Source: Planctomycetota bacterium
Lineage (GTDB): Bacteria; Planctomycetota; UBA1135; GCA-002686595
Assembly: GCA_020638835.1 (NCBI GenBank)
Contig: JACKHV010000005.1
Coordinates: forward strand, 261,941 to 325,940
Length of the DNA stretch: 64,000 nucleotides
Reading direction: 5' to 3'
Shown: in pieces, positions 17,102 through 25,889 of the stretch
How positions within the stretch are numbered: the stretch's first letter is position 1
How the letters are laid out: each line of letters begins with the position of its first letter
The notes under the pieces: generated by a model
Database searches by the model: none
What the model saw: the letters and a program-made list of their open reading frames with translations, nothing else
Told to the model about the DNA's origin: nothing
Program-made: the position numbers and the translations under genes

Positions 17102-18253
17102 TCACCGCCACTCCCCCGATCCGCGCACGGTGGCGGCGCGCAGCGTGATGCCGAAGGGCGGGCGGCCGGCGACGCGCTCGCCGACGGTGATGCTGAGCGG
17201 CGCGACCGGCGGGAGCTCGACCTCGACCTCGGGAGCGGGCGCGTCCGAGCCGCTGCGCCGCAGACCGGCGGGCGAGACGCAGCGCAGGCGGTCGCCGTTC
17301 AGCTCGAGGTGCAGCTCGCTCGCCTCGCTGCGCACGACCATGTGTCGGTCGGTCCGTCGCCCGGTGCGCACGCGTCCGGCGGGACCCTGCGCGAACAAGA
17401 GGACGCGGTTCGCTCCCTCGCACTCGACGCCGCCCTGGAACTCGAGCAGGGCGGAGCACGAGCCGGGATCGGGCAGGCGGAAGCGCAGCGAGACTTGCGG
17501 AGAGAGTTCGACCAACGCGCCGTCGATGAGCGCCGCGCCGCCCTCGGACACCTCGGCGCCCTCGACGCGCACGACGTGTTCCTGCGCCGGCTGGATCATC
17601 CAAGCCGGCCCGCCGTGGAAGGACTCCGAGCGCAGGATGCGCGCGTGCACGGCATCGATGTCGCCGAGGATCGGAAGGTCGGCGCGCTCCGCCGAGCGAT
17701 GACCGATCACGACTTCGTCGCCGCCGATCGCGATGTAGTCGCCCGCGTCGTCGACGGCGAGGTGGAAGCGCAGCGGTCGGCGGCCGGGAGTCGGTCCGGG
17801 CAGGACTGCGTTGGCCGGCGCGGCTGCGGGCAGCGGGGCAGGAGCGGACGGCGGAGCGTCCGCGCTCTCGCGCCGCATCTGCGCGAGCAGTTCCCCCATC
17901 GCGAGCCGCGCGCTGCTGCGCACATCGCTGCGCGAGCGCTCGTCCTCCGATGCCGGACCGCTCTCGCCGTCGAGCCGACGACGCCACTGTCGCGCGCGTT
18001 CGGGGTCCTCGCGCTCGGCGCGCGCGAGCAGGCGTTCCGCTTCCTCTTGGCGACCCTCCGCCGCGGCACGCGCCGCTTCGCGACAGACGACGTCGACGAC
18101 GCGCTCGCGCAACCGCAGCGCCTCGTCGGAGAGCGCGAGGCACGGATCGGCGAGTCGTTCGAGCGCCGCCTCCGGTTCACCGCCCAACAAGGCGCGCCGC
18201 GCCTCGTGGAGCAGGAGGCGGCGGCGCAGGAAGGACGGCAGGGAGGGCGACAT
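17102..18253 (-). CDS. FHA-domain-like protein
   Basis: 383 residues from the ATG at 18253 (MSPSLPSFLRRRLLL). The N-terminal 110 residues are charged and helical, with tetratricopeptide-like spacing (EAALERLADPCLALSDEALRL). After a Pro/Ala-rich linker, residues about 175-290 match a divergent forkhead-associated fold: VVIGHRS, the HARI segment and a closing LIDGALVELSPQVSLRFRL. FHA domains bind phosphothreonine, so it is a plausible partner of the kinase encoded 103 bases downstream. The C-terminal 100 residues are beta-rich and unrecognised. Cytoplasmic; no signal or membrane segment. Confidence 0.75.
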   Translation of the reverse strand: MSPSLPSFLRRRLLLHEARRALLGGEPEAALERLADPCLALSDEALRLRERVVDVVCREAARAAAEGRQEEAERLLARAEREDPERARQWRRRLDGESGPASEDERSRSDVRSSARLAMGELLAQMRRESADAPPSAPAPLPAAAPANAVLPGPTPGRRPLRFHLAVDDAGDYIAIGGDEVVIGHRSAERADLPILGDIDAVHARILRSESFHGGPAWMIQPAQEHVVRVEGAEVSEGGAALIDGALVELSPQVSLRFRLPDPGSCSALLEFQGGVECEGANRVLLFAQGPAGRVRTGRRTDRHMVVRSEASELHLELNGDRLRCVSPAGLRRSGSDAPAPEVEVELPPVAPLSITVGERVAGRPPFGITLRAATVRGSGEWR

Positions 18254-18345
18254 GGAGCGGGTCGGCGTGGGGCCCCCTCTGCGCGGCCGGCCCCCGGTCA
18301 TTTCGAGCGGGAGGCGCCGCGCGGATGCGCCCCCGCCGAGGCGGA

Positions 18346-19281
18346 TCAGACCCCCGTGACGACGCCGCCGCCGGACTGGCGGGCGGCGAAGAAGCGCTCG
18401 CGCGCTTGGGCGTAGAGGTCTTCGCGACGGCGCACGTCGGGGTGCGGCGCGCAGGAGATGCCGACCGAGATCTGCAGCGCGTCCCCGACGAGGTCACGCA
18501 GGCCCGACTCCTCGGCCGAGCTGCGCACGCGTTCCGCCATCACGCGCGCGCCGTCGGGGCCGGTGCGCGGCAGCAGGAACAGGAAGGACGACTCGTCGAA
18601 GCGCCCGAGCACGTCGGTGTCGCGCGAGGCACCCAGGATGATCCCCGCGAGCTGGCTGAGCACGCTGGAGTCCGCCTGCCCCTCGAAGCCGAGCATCACG
18701 CACGACAGCGGTTCGCCGAAGCGCTGCGCGCGCTTGAACTCCTCGTCGAGCTTGTAGTTGAGGAAGGCGTAGTTGAAGAGGCTGGTCTCGGGGTCCGTCA
18801 GCGCGGACACGAGGCTCGAGTTCGGCCGCTCGGTGGCAATGTCCTTGAGCAGGTCCTCGGGCAGCTCGGGGCGACCGGAGTCCTTCGAGCGTGCGTCCTG
18901 CGGCAGCGGCGGACGCGGACCCGCGTGGTCGGCGAGCGCTTCGCGCAGCTGGCTGGCCGTGATCGGCCGCGTCATCAGGCCGGAGGCGCCGCAGAAGTGC
19001 GCGATCGCTTCGCCGGACTGGTTGCCGTGTTCCGCGAGGACGAAGGTGCGGCAGCGTGCGCGGCCGGTGAGCTTGCGGCAGATCTCGTAGACGTTCGCGC
19101 CCCGCAGCCACTTGTCGATCAGGATCACGTCGCCGGCCACGGGCGGACGCGCGAGCAGGCCTTCGACGGTCTCGACTCCGCTGATCTCCCAGCCCTCGAG
19201 CGCGCTCGCGGCGGCCCGACCTTGGGCCAGCAGGGTCTCGTCGGTCGTCAGAATGTGGATCGTTCTCAGGCCGTCGGCCAT
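18346..19281 (-). CDS. Receiver-like plus degenerate GGDEF protein
   Basis: 311 residues from ATG 19281, preceded by a good ribosome site (AAGGAG). Residues 5-120 have a receiver-type fold (TIHILTTDE, VILIDKW with the Asp, TRPITASQL). Residues 150-310 resemble a GGDEF domain, but the signature is GRFDESSF rather than GGDEF, so cyclic di-GMP synthesis is unlikely; it could still bind nucleotide or partner protein. Upstream of FHA, kinase and sigma genes on the same strand, which suggests a role in the same signalling output (inference). Confidence 0.8.
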   Translation of the reverse strand: MADGLRTIHILTTDETLLAQGRAAASALEGWEISGVETVEGLLARPPVAGDVILIDKWLRGANVYEICRKLTGRARCRTFVLAEHGNQSGEAIAHFCGASGLMTRPITASQLREALADHAGPRPPLPQDARSKDSGRPELPEDLLKDIATERPNSSLVSALTDPETSLFNYAFLNYKLDEEFKRAQRFGEPLSCVMLGFEGQADSSVLSQLAGIILGASRDTDVLGRFDESSFLFLLPRTGPDGARVMAERVRSSAEESGLRDLVGDALQISVGISCAPHPDVRRREDLYAQARERFFAARQSGGGVVTGV

Positions 19282-19470
19282 CGCTCTCACTCCTTGCGGC
19301 TGCGTCGGGGGATCGGCGGCGGAAATCCGCCCAGGGCGCAGGGTGCAAAGCCGCCGCGTCGCTTGCCAGGGCGGGTACTCAGAATTCGTCGTCCCGACTC
19401 CTGGGTGTCCCATCTGCAACAGCCCGGGGGTCGAATCGCGCTGCGCGGTACATCCCGAACCGCACCGCGG

Positions 19471-19486
19471 GCCTCGGATCCGAGGC
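19471..19486 (-). terminator. Short perfect hairpin abutting the SEC-C gene stop
   Basis: GCCTCGGATCCGAGGC is a perfect 16-base palindrome that begins on the base after the stop codon of the SEC-C protein gene. No T-run follows. Confidence 0.4.
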
Positions 19487-20116
19487 TCAACTCCCGCAAC
19501 AGCGCTTGAACTTCTTGCCGCTGCCACAAGGGCACGGGTCATTGCGGCCGAAGCGCATGGAGACGGCCGGCTGCCGCACGGTCGGCGCTCCCCCCTCTCT
19601 CCGTTCCAGCCAGTACTCGTGGACCTGGAGAGCGAGCGACGGGACGATCTTCCTCAAGTGCTCGAGTTCCTCCGCCGCGTCAGCGAGGGGCGGAAGCTCC
19701 CCCGCGACGACGCGGAGAGCATCCAACGAGGGGGCGTCGGACTCCCGGTCGTCCAGCCATTTCGGATCGAGCTCGACAGCAGCGAGGTATCCGGTGCACC
19801 AGTCGCTGAACTCCACGTCGTCGTCGAAGTCCGTCCAGGAGAACAGCTCTCCCCGCATCAAGCCGCCGACGATCGTATTGTAGTGTCGCATGAGCAACAC
19901 ATGGATGGCCTGGTACTGCTCGACCGAGTCCCAGACCTGCTCGGGGAAGACGACCGGATGCCAGACGCTTGGCAGGATCGTCGATGGAGCCGAAGCGACC
20001 GCCGTCAGCAGGCCTTCGACGCCGGCGTAGACGATGGAACCCGGGCTGCGGTCCAAGAAGCCGGCCAGCTCATCGAACTCTGCATCGCTCAGTTTCCGGG
20101 CGAGGTCGGTATTCAC
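19487..20116 (-). CDS. YecA/UPF0149-like protein with SEC-C zinc motif
   Basis: 209 residues from a GTG preceded by GGAG. An all-helical N-terminal region (LSDAEFDELAGFLDRSPG...) matches the UPF0149/YecA type, and the last 22 residues are a SEC-C motif (RNDPCPCGSGKKFKRCC) that binds zinc and, in SecA, contacts SecB or the ribosome. Function of free-standing YecA-like proteins is not settled. Encoded 114 bases after YebC on the same strand. Confidence 0.88.
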   Translation of the reverse strand: MNTDLARKLSDAEFDELAGFLDRSPGSIVYAGVEGLLTAVASAPSTILPSVWHPVVFPEQVWDSVEQYQAIHVLLMRHYNTIVGGLMRGELFSWTDFDDDVEFSDWCTGYLAAVELDPKWLDDRESDAPSLDALRVVAGELPPLADAAEELEHLRKIVPSLALQVHEYWLERREGGAPTVRQPAVSMRFGRNDPCPCGSGKKFKRCCGS

Positions 20117-20230
20117 AGTGGCGGCTCCAATCGCTAAGTCGCGCGAACTCGTCGCGCCGATCGGTCGAGGTCCTCGCGCGCACCACCTACCGCCGGAGCG
20201 TCATCTGAGCGGCCCTGGGGCGGCGCGTAC

Positions 20231-20974
20231 TCAGGTGATCCACTCGTCCCGGATGTCGTAGTTCGCCGAGACGGTCTGGACGTCGTCGTTGTCCTCCAGG
20301 GCGTCGATCAGGCGCATGATCCGCTTCGCGTCGTCCTCGTCGTCGACGACGACCATGTTCTGCGGCACGTGCGAGGTCTCGGCCTGTTCGACCTTCAAGC
20401 CCGATTCTTCGAGCGCTTGCTTGACGGCGACGAAGTCCGAGGGCGCGGCGTAGATGGTGGCGTACTCGCCGTCCATCTCGAGGTCGTCCGCCCCCGCCTC
20501 GAGCACGATCTCCATCAGGTCGTCCTCCGAGCGTCCTTCCGTCTCGACGACGAACACGGAGCGGAAGTCGAACTGGAAGCCGACGGAGCCGGTCGCGCCG
20601 AGGTTGCCGCCGTGCTTGTCGAAGATGTGCTTGATGTCCGGGCTGGTGCGGTTGCGGTTGTCGGTCAGGCAGCTGACCATCACCGCGACGCCGGCGACGG
20701 CGTAGCCCTCGTAGACCAGTTCCTCGAACTCCTTGCCGTCCGCGTCCTCGCCGGTGCCCTTCTTGATCGCGGCCTCGATCTTGTCCTTGGGCATGTTGGC
20801 GGCACGGCCCTTCTCGACCGCGAGGCGCAGGCGCGGGTTCGCCTCCGGATCGCCGCCGCCCTGGCGCGCCGCGGAGATGATCGCGCGCGCGAGCTTGCTG
20901 AAGAGCTTGCCCTTCTTGGCGTCCACCGCGTTCTTGCGGTGCTTGATGTTCGCTGAGTGTGAGTGACCGGCCAT
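20231..20974 (-). CDS. yebC: YebC/TACO1-family protein
   Basis: 247 residues, the normal length for the family. Starts MAGHSHSANIKHRKNAVDAKKGK, a near-universal signature, followed by GGGDPEANPRLR, MPKDKIEAAIKKG, SCLTDNRNRT and the closing DDVQTVSANYDI. Older annotation treats the family as transcription regulators; more recent work shows that some members help ribosomes through difficult stretches. Its position right after rplM-rpsI is consistent with a translation role. All three domains are intact. Confidence 0.96.
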   Translation of the reverse strand: MAGHSHSANIKHRKNAVDAKKGKLFSKLARAIISAARQGGGDPEANPRLRLAVEKGRAANMPKDKIEAAIKKGTGEDADGKEFEELVYEGYAVAGVAVMVSCLTDNRNRTSPDIKHIFDKHGGNLGATGSVGFQFDFRSVFVVETEGRSEDDLMEIVLEAGADDLEMDGEYATIYAAPSDFVAVKQALEESGLKVEQAETSHVPQNMVVVDDEDDAKRIMRLIDALEDNDDVQTVSANYDIRDEWIT

Positions 20975-21155
20975 GTCGCGAGGGCGCTTGCAGCGCGGAG
21001 AGTGGGTGTACTGACGGTGCTTCTACGACAGGCACCGCGGAGAACTCCGCGCCCCCCGCGAGGGAGACGACCACCCCGAACTTCGGGGCAGCAAGGAGGC
21101 GCCGCGGTGCCTGTTCCCGCCGGCGGGCCGAGCCACCGACGGACGATTCGAACGA

Positions 21156-21554
21156 TTAGCGCTTCGAGAACTGGAAGCCGCGACGTGCACCGCGACGACC
21201 GTACTTCTTGCGTTCCTTCATGCGGCTGTCGCGCGTGAGCAGGCCGTTGTCCCGCAGCACTTCCTCGAAGCCGGGGTTCACGTTCTTCAGCGCGCGGGCG
21301 ATGCCCATCAGCACCGCGTCGGCCTGACCGGTGACGCCGCCGCCGTCAACCTGGCAGAACACGTCGTAGTTGCCGGTGGTCTCGGTCGCGACCAGCGGCG
21401 CCTTCGCGCGCTGCTGGCACTGGAGGGTCGGGAAGAACTCGTTGACGTTCTTGCCGTTGACGATGAAGGCACCGGCGCCGCTCTTGATGCGGACGCGGGC
21501 GATCGCCGACTTGCGACGACCGAGGCCCCAGGTGTACGGGTTCTTGACGGCCAT
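21156..21554 (-). CDS. rpsI: 30S ribosomal protein S9
   Basis: 132 residues. Signature features: TWGLGRRKSAIARVRI near the start, GNYDVFCQVDGGGVTGQADA, and the basic C-terminal tail ending KKYGRRGARRGFQFSKR that reaches the P-site tRNA. Starts 4 bases after the rplM stop, with no independent ribosome site, so translation is probably coupled to L13, the standard bacterial rplM-rpsI pair. Confidence 0.98.
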   Translation of the reverse strand: MAVKNPYTWGLGRRKSAIARVRIKSGAGAFIVNGKNVNEFFPTLQCQQRAKAPLVATETTGNYDVFCQVDGGGVTGQADAVLMGIARALKNVNPGFEEVLRDNGLLTRDSRMKERKKYGRRGARRGFQFSKR

Positions 21555-21558
21555 TGGA

Positions 21559-21990
21559 TTAGAGCGTTTCGATCGTCGTGGGCGACTGGGCGGCGTGCGG
21601 GTGTTCCGCGCCGGGGTAGACCTTGAGGTTCGACAGCATGGTTCTGCCGAGCTTGTTCTTCGGGAGCATGCGGCGCACGGCGAGCGTCACGATGTCGTTG
21701 GGACGACGCTCGCGAACCTCGGTCGTGCTGAGCACCTTGCGACCACTCGGGTAACCCGTGTAGTGCTGGTACTCCTTGCCCTCGTTCTTCTTGCCCGACA
21801 TCACGCTGTGGGCCGAGTTGATCACGACGACGTGCGTGCCGCCGTGCTCGCTGGGCGTGTAGGTGGGGCGATCCTTGCCCATCAGGCTGGTCGCAATGCG
21901 CGCCGCCATGCGACCCAGGTTGTGCTGGGAGGCGTCGAAGAGGAGCCAACGGTCCTCGACATCGGTGGCTTTGACGTGGGTGGTCCGCAT
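21559..21990 (-). CDS. rplM: 50S ribosomal protein L13
   Basis: 143 residues from ATG 21990 (MRTTHVKATDVEDRWLLFDA). Contains the L13 markers LGRMAARIATSLMGKDRPTYTP, VVVINSAHSVMSGKK, and RMLPKNKLGRTMLSNLKVYPG. Placed first in a two-gene operon with rpsI. Between its start and the next gene (22185) are 194 bases in which I see no clear autoregulatory stem-loop. Confidence 0.98.
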   Translation of the reverse strand: MRTTHVKATDVEDRWLLFDASQHNLGRMAARIATSLMGKDRPTYTPSEHGGTHVVVINSAHSVMSGKKNEGKEYQHYTGYPSGRKVLSTTEVRERRPNDIVTLAVRRMLPKNKLGRTMLSNLKVYPGAEHPHAAQSPTTIETL

Positions 21991-22184
21991 CGGATCGGTC
22001 TCGTCTGGGGGGAGGGCCGGTGGGCCCGGGCTTTGGTGGATTGGCGGCCGAGCGGGCCGCGCCAAGAAGAAGGAGAGGGCGTTCCGACGGAGACGCACCC
22101 CGCGTCGACACCCCGTTGGAGGGGTGCCCGGAGGGGCGATCCACCGTCGAAGGGCGAAGAGCCTATCCGGGCCCGGGACGTTCA

Positions 22185-23192
22185 TCAATGCCTTTCGGGC
22201 GATTCGGAGGCCGGGAAGCCGGTGATCCGGAGCCAGTCCGGGGCCCCCGCTCCGCGCGGCGCGGCGACCAGCACGCTCACGCCCTGAGGCAGTCCCGCGG
22301 CCAGCCAGCCCGGCGGCCCGGCTCCCTCCGCGACCGGACGAGCCGGCGGCGGGAAGGCCGCACCGGGGTCCCAGTCCGCGAGCGCCGTCCAGACGCCGTC
22401 GGCGCTGCGACGCCAGACTTCGCGCAGCGCGTGGACCGGCCGGCCCGTGCCCGGGTCGAGCGGCGCGGCCTCGAGGCGGCGCAGGAGGTGCACTTCTCCC
22501 CCCTCCGCACCCAGCGTCGCGCGCCCGGTCGGCTCGACGACGAAGCGCGCCGGCTCGCCCCCGCGCACGTCGAACCACGTCGCGCCCCCGACCGTGAACT
22601 CGAGGCGTTCGTGCGCCGAGCGCACTTCGAGCCACTGGTCCCGCGCGAAGTCTCCGTCGACGCCGCGCAGCTCGCGACCGGCCGCGGGAGCGCCTGGGAG
22701 CGCCACGATCAGCGCCCCTGTGAGCGCTCCGGCCCCCACCGCGGCGCGGGGCCGCTTGCGCAGACCGACGAGCAGGACGGTCCCTCCGAACAGGAGCAAC
22801 CAGCGCGCGCGATCGGGGCGTGGCCGTGCGGGCAGGACCGGCGGATGTCCGCGGCGGCCGATCGCGCGCGGTGCCTTGCCGGGTCCGCGCGCGTCATCGG
22901 CGAGGACCTTCGCCGATCCCTCGGCGGGTGTCGTGGTCACGCGAAGCGCGGAGGCCGCGGCGGGGGGATCCAGCTCGGCGAGGCTCCCACCGCCGAAGGG
23001 CAACGACACGGTGCGCACCTCCCCCGTCGCCAAGCCGATGCGAAGCTCGCTCTGCACGCCGAGCGCCTCGAGGCGCACCGATTGCAGCGGCCCGCGCAGC
23101 TCGACCGGTACGTCGAAGCACGCGCTCTGCGCGTTGCACGGCAGCGCGCTGCCGAGCGCAAGACACAGTGCACCGAGCAGCGTGCGTGTCAT
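22185..23192 (-). CDS. Exported/membrane protein of unknown function
   Basis: 335 residues from the ATG at 23192, which begins a signal peptide (MTRTLLGALCLALGSALPCNAQS); an in-frame ATG at 23240 would add 16 Arg-rich residues. A beta-rich region (to about residue 90) is followed by a Pro/Arg-rich linker, one or two hydrophobic segments (WLLLFGGTVLLVGL and AGALTGALIVAL, residues about 130-170), and a C-terminal beta-rich half (from residue 180) with no recognised motif. Head-to-tail with the VOC gene, 70 bases apart. I cannot assign a family. Confidence 0.65.
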   Translation of the reverse strand: MTRTLLGALCLALGSALPCNAQSACFDVPVELRGPLQSVRLEALGVQSELRIGLATGEVRTVSLPFGGGSLAELDPPAAASALRVTTTPAEGSAKVLADDARGPGKAPRAIGRRGHPPVLPARPRPDRARWLLLFGGTVLLVGLRKRPRAAVGAGALTGALIVALPGAPAAGRELRGVDGDFARDQWLEVRSAHERLEFTVGGATWFDVRGGEPARFVVEPTGRATLGAEGGEVHLLRRLEAAPLDPGTGRPVHALREVWRRSADGVWTALADWDPGAAFPPPARPVAEGAGPPGWLAAGLPQGVSVLVAAPRGAGAPDWLRITGFPASESPERH

Positions 23193-23261
23193 GGCTCGTC
23201 GCGCGACTCGTCGCCGCGCGCTGTGCCCCGTGATCGTCATGCGGCCGCGCGTCCCACGCGC

Positions 23262-23699
23262 TCAGACCTCGGGCAGCTCGTCCGCCGGCTGCCAGAGCTC
23301 GACGCGGTTGCCGTCGCCGTCGTAGATCCAGGAGAACGAACCGTACTCGCCGTCCTCGCGCCCCGTCGGCTTCACGCCGCGCTCCGCGAGCCGCGCGAGC
23401 ACCCCGTCGAGGTCGCGCGTCCGCAGGTTGATCATCACGCGCGCGTCGCCGTACGGAGACTCCGGCTTCGGATCGCCGTCGCGCCGCGGCATGGGCACGT
23501 TCGCCTTCATGATGCTGAAGACGGTCGGGAACGGCGTCCCGGAACCGTCGGGGTCGACCGCTTGGAAGGTCAGCCCGCTGGTTCCGCTGTCCATCCGGAA
23601 CTCGAACTCCAGGCCGAGGTGCTCGGCGTACCAATCGGAGAGGCGTCCCGGATCCTCGGAGAAGAGGAACACGCCGCCGATGCCTTCGATCCTGCTCAT
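23262..23699 (-). CDS. VOC-superfamily (glyoxalase/bleomycin-resistance fold) protein
   Basis: 145 residues from ATG 23699. Two beta-alpha-beta-beta-beta modules: GGVFLFSEDPGRLSDWYAEHLGLEFEF and, after the linker, VMINLRTRDLDGVLARLAERGVKPTGREDGEYGSFSWIYDGDGNRVELWQP. Acid residues near the ends of both halves (for example Glu in NRVELW) are typical metal-ligand positions. The substrate cannot be told from sequence; many such proteins in soil and aquatic bacteria are unassigned. Divergent from the histidine kinase gene, with an 80-base shared upstream region. Confidence 0.87.
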   Translation of the reverse strand: MSRIEGIGGVFLFSEDPGRLSDWYAEHLGLEFEFRMDSGTSGLTFQAVDPDGSGTPFPTVFSIMKANVPMPRRDGDPKPESPYGDARVMINLRTRDLDGVLARLAERGVKPTGREDGEYGSFSWIYDGDGNRVELWQPADELPEV

Positions 23700-23779
23700 G
23701 TCTACCTCGTTGCTTGCCGCTGCGCGCCGGATGACTGCACCGGCGTCCGAGGATGATACCTTGGCGGTGGGATCGATCG

Positions 23780-25873
23780 ATGAAAGACACCGACGCGAGC
23801 CAAGACGAGAGCCTCGAATCCCTTCGCGCACGGATCGCGGAGCTCGAGGCGATCGTGGCTGCCCGTGACGACGAGTCCGATGGAGTCAGCCGACTCGAGC
23901 AGATCTCCACGCTGGACGAAATCAGCCGCACGATCCTAGCCGCCCAGGACATGCGCGAGGCGATGAACGCCGTGCTCGACCTGATGCTGGAGCTGTTCGA
24001 CTGCGACATCGTCTCGCTGGTGCGCGCGGTCCAACCGGGTCAAAAGGTGGTGATCGCGGACTACGAGAGCCACCGTCCCGGCTTCCCCGGAACGCTCGCG
24101 AAGGGCGTCGAGCTTCCGGTCGGTCCGGAGCTACACGCGACCGTGGCGGGTATTCTGGCGAGCAACGGTGCGCTCTCTTCGTACGCCGGCGAGCTGCCGC
24201 TGCCCGAGGACGTCGAGCGTCTGTTCGGCGTGCACTCGGCGCTTGTCGTCGCGGTGCGCCCGCTGTTCGGTGATCCGTGGCTTCTGATCCTGAACCACTG
24301 CCGCTCGACGCGCGAGTGGACTCGGCGCGACCGCCGCCTGCTCGAGACGATCGCCAAGCGCTTCGTCGACATCCTGACGCTGCTCATTTCCGACGAGCAC
24401 CGCCGCGCGACGGAGGCTCGCTACCGCACGCTCGTGGAGAACGCGCCGGAAGCCCTCGTCGTCTTCGACGTCGCCGAAGGTCACATCGTGGACGCCAATC
24501 AACAGGCCTGCGAGATGTTCAAGCTCGAGCGCCATGAGCTGCTGCGCGCCACGCCGGGCACGCTGAGCCCCCCGACGCAACTCGACGGTTCCGACTCGCA
24601 CGAGGCCGCCTCGGAACGCGTTCGACGGGCGCTCGAGGAGGGCCCCCAGGTCTTCGAGTGGATGCACGTGGACAGTGAGGGTTCTGCGATCCCCTGCGAA
24701 GTGAGACTCGTGCGCCTCCCAGGTGAGTCGCCGCAGATCCGCGGCAGCATGATCGACATTCGGGAGCGCAAACGCCTCGAGGGCGAGCTGCGACAGTCGC
24801 AGAAAATGGAAGCCGTAGGTAGCCTGGCGGGCGGTATAGCGCACGACTTCAACAACCTTCTGGTCGCTATCCTCGGCAACGCGGAGTACGCGGTCGAGCT
24901 GCTCCCCGAGGAATCCGAGCTGCTGGACCCGCTGCGCGAGATTCAGCGCGCCGGCGAGCGCGCCGCGAGCCTGACGAGCCAACTGCTCGCCTTCAGCCGC
25001 AAGCAAGTCAATGAGCCCGCGATCCTTGACCTCAATCAGTGCGTGCGCAGCGTCTCGCGCCTGATCGAGCGCTTGATCGGCGAACACATCACACTCGTCA
25101 CCGAACTCGACGAGACGGCGCCCTGCATCCGCGCCGACGCCGTGCAGGTCGAGCAGGTCATCCTGAACCTGTGCACGAACGCGCGCGACGCGATGCCGCA
25201 CGGCGGCACGCTCGTGATCCGCACGACCATCGTGGAGCCGGACCACGTCCTGCTGTGCGTGATCGACGACGGCGCGGGCATGACGTCCGACCTGATTGCG
25301 CGCGCGCCGGAGCCCTTCTTCACGACCAAGGAAGTCGGCAAGGGCACGGGGCTCGGGTTGTCGACGGTGTACGGCATCGTCACCCAAGCCGGCGGTGAGT
25401 TCTCGATCGAGTCGACGCCCGGCGAAGGCTCCAAGATCTGCGCGAAGTTCCCGCGCGTCGCGCCCCCCCCCGTCGAGCCGCCGGCTCCTCCGCACTCCGA
25501 GCACGCGCCGACGCGCGCGGGCGCGGAGCGGATCCTCTGCGTCGAGGACGACGCCAGCGTGGCCTTCGTCGTCGAGCGCACGCTACGCAGCCACGGCTAC
25601 TCCGTGATCGTCGCGCGCGACGGGCAGGAGGCGCTCGAGCTCGCGCGCGGCGGCCTCGAGTTCGACGTGCTGTTGACGGACGTGATCATGCCGCGCATGG
25701 GCGGCCCGGAACTCGCGCGCCGCCTGCGCGAGACTCACCCCGGCTTGAAGGTGCTGTACTGCACGGGCCACAGCCCCGAGAACCTGCCGCGCGAGTCGGG
25801 TTACGACGTCGTGCACAAGCCGTTCCAGTCGCACGAGCTGCTGGAACGGCTGCGCGGTGTGCTCGCGAGCTGA
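23780..25873 (+). CDS. Hybrid sensor histidine kinase (GAF-PAS-HisKA-HATPase-REC)
   Basis: 697 residues, cytoplasmic (no membrane segment). Order: coiled-coil N-terminus (LRARIAELEAIVAA), GAF-like domain (about 40-210), PAS domain (about 215-335: LVENAPEALVVFDV), HisKA with GGIAHDFNNLL (His355 is the phosphorylation site), HATPase with NLCTNARDAMP, DDGAGM and GTGLGLSTVYGIV, then a C-terminal receiver (Asp634 in LLTDVIMPRMGGP). The PAS-to-REC layout with the 'FNNLL' H-box is common in environmental bacteria and usually relays to an Hpt or separate regulator, neither of which is adjacent. The ATG at 23780 is chosen for its GGTGG upstream and because nothing upstream looks coding. Confidence 0.93.
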   Translation: MKDTDASQDESLESLRARIAELEAIVAARDDESDGVSRLEQISTLDEISRTILAAQDMREAMNAVLDLMLELFDCDIVSLVRAVQPGQKVVIADYESHRPGFPGTLAKGVELPVGPELHATVAGILASNGALSSYAGELPLPEDVERLFGVHSALVVAVRPLFGDPWLLILNHCRSTREWTRRDRRLLETIAKRFVDILTLLISDEHRRATEARYRTLVENAPEALVVFDVAEGHIVDANQQACEMFKLERHELLRATPGTLSPPTQLDGSDSHEAASERVRRALEEGPQVFEWMHVDSEGSAIPCEVRLVRLPGESPQIRGSMIDIRERKRLEGELRQSQKMEAVGSLAGGIAHDFNNLLVAILGNAEYAVELLPEESELLDPLREIQRAGERAASLTSQLLAFSRKQVNEPAILDLNQCVRSVSRLIERLIGEHITLVTELDETAPCIRADAVQVEQVILNLCTNARDAMPHGGTLVIRTTIVEPDHVLLCVIDDGAGMTSDLIARAPEPFFTTKEVGKGTGLGLSTVYGIVTQAGGEFSIESTPGEGSKICAKFPRVAPPPVEPPAPPHSEHAPTRAGAERILCVEDDASVAFVVERTLRSHGYSVIVARDGQEALELARGGLEFDVLLTDVIMPRMGGPELARRLRETHPGLKVLYCTGHSPENLPRESGYDVVHKPFQSHELLERLRGVLAS

Positions 25874-25889
25874 GCGGCCCGCCGGGACC

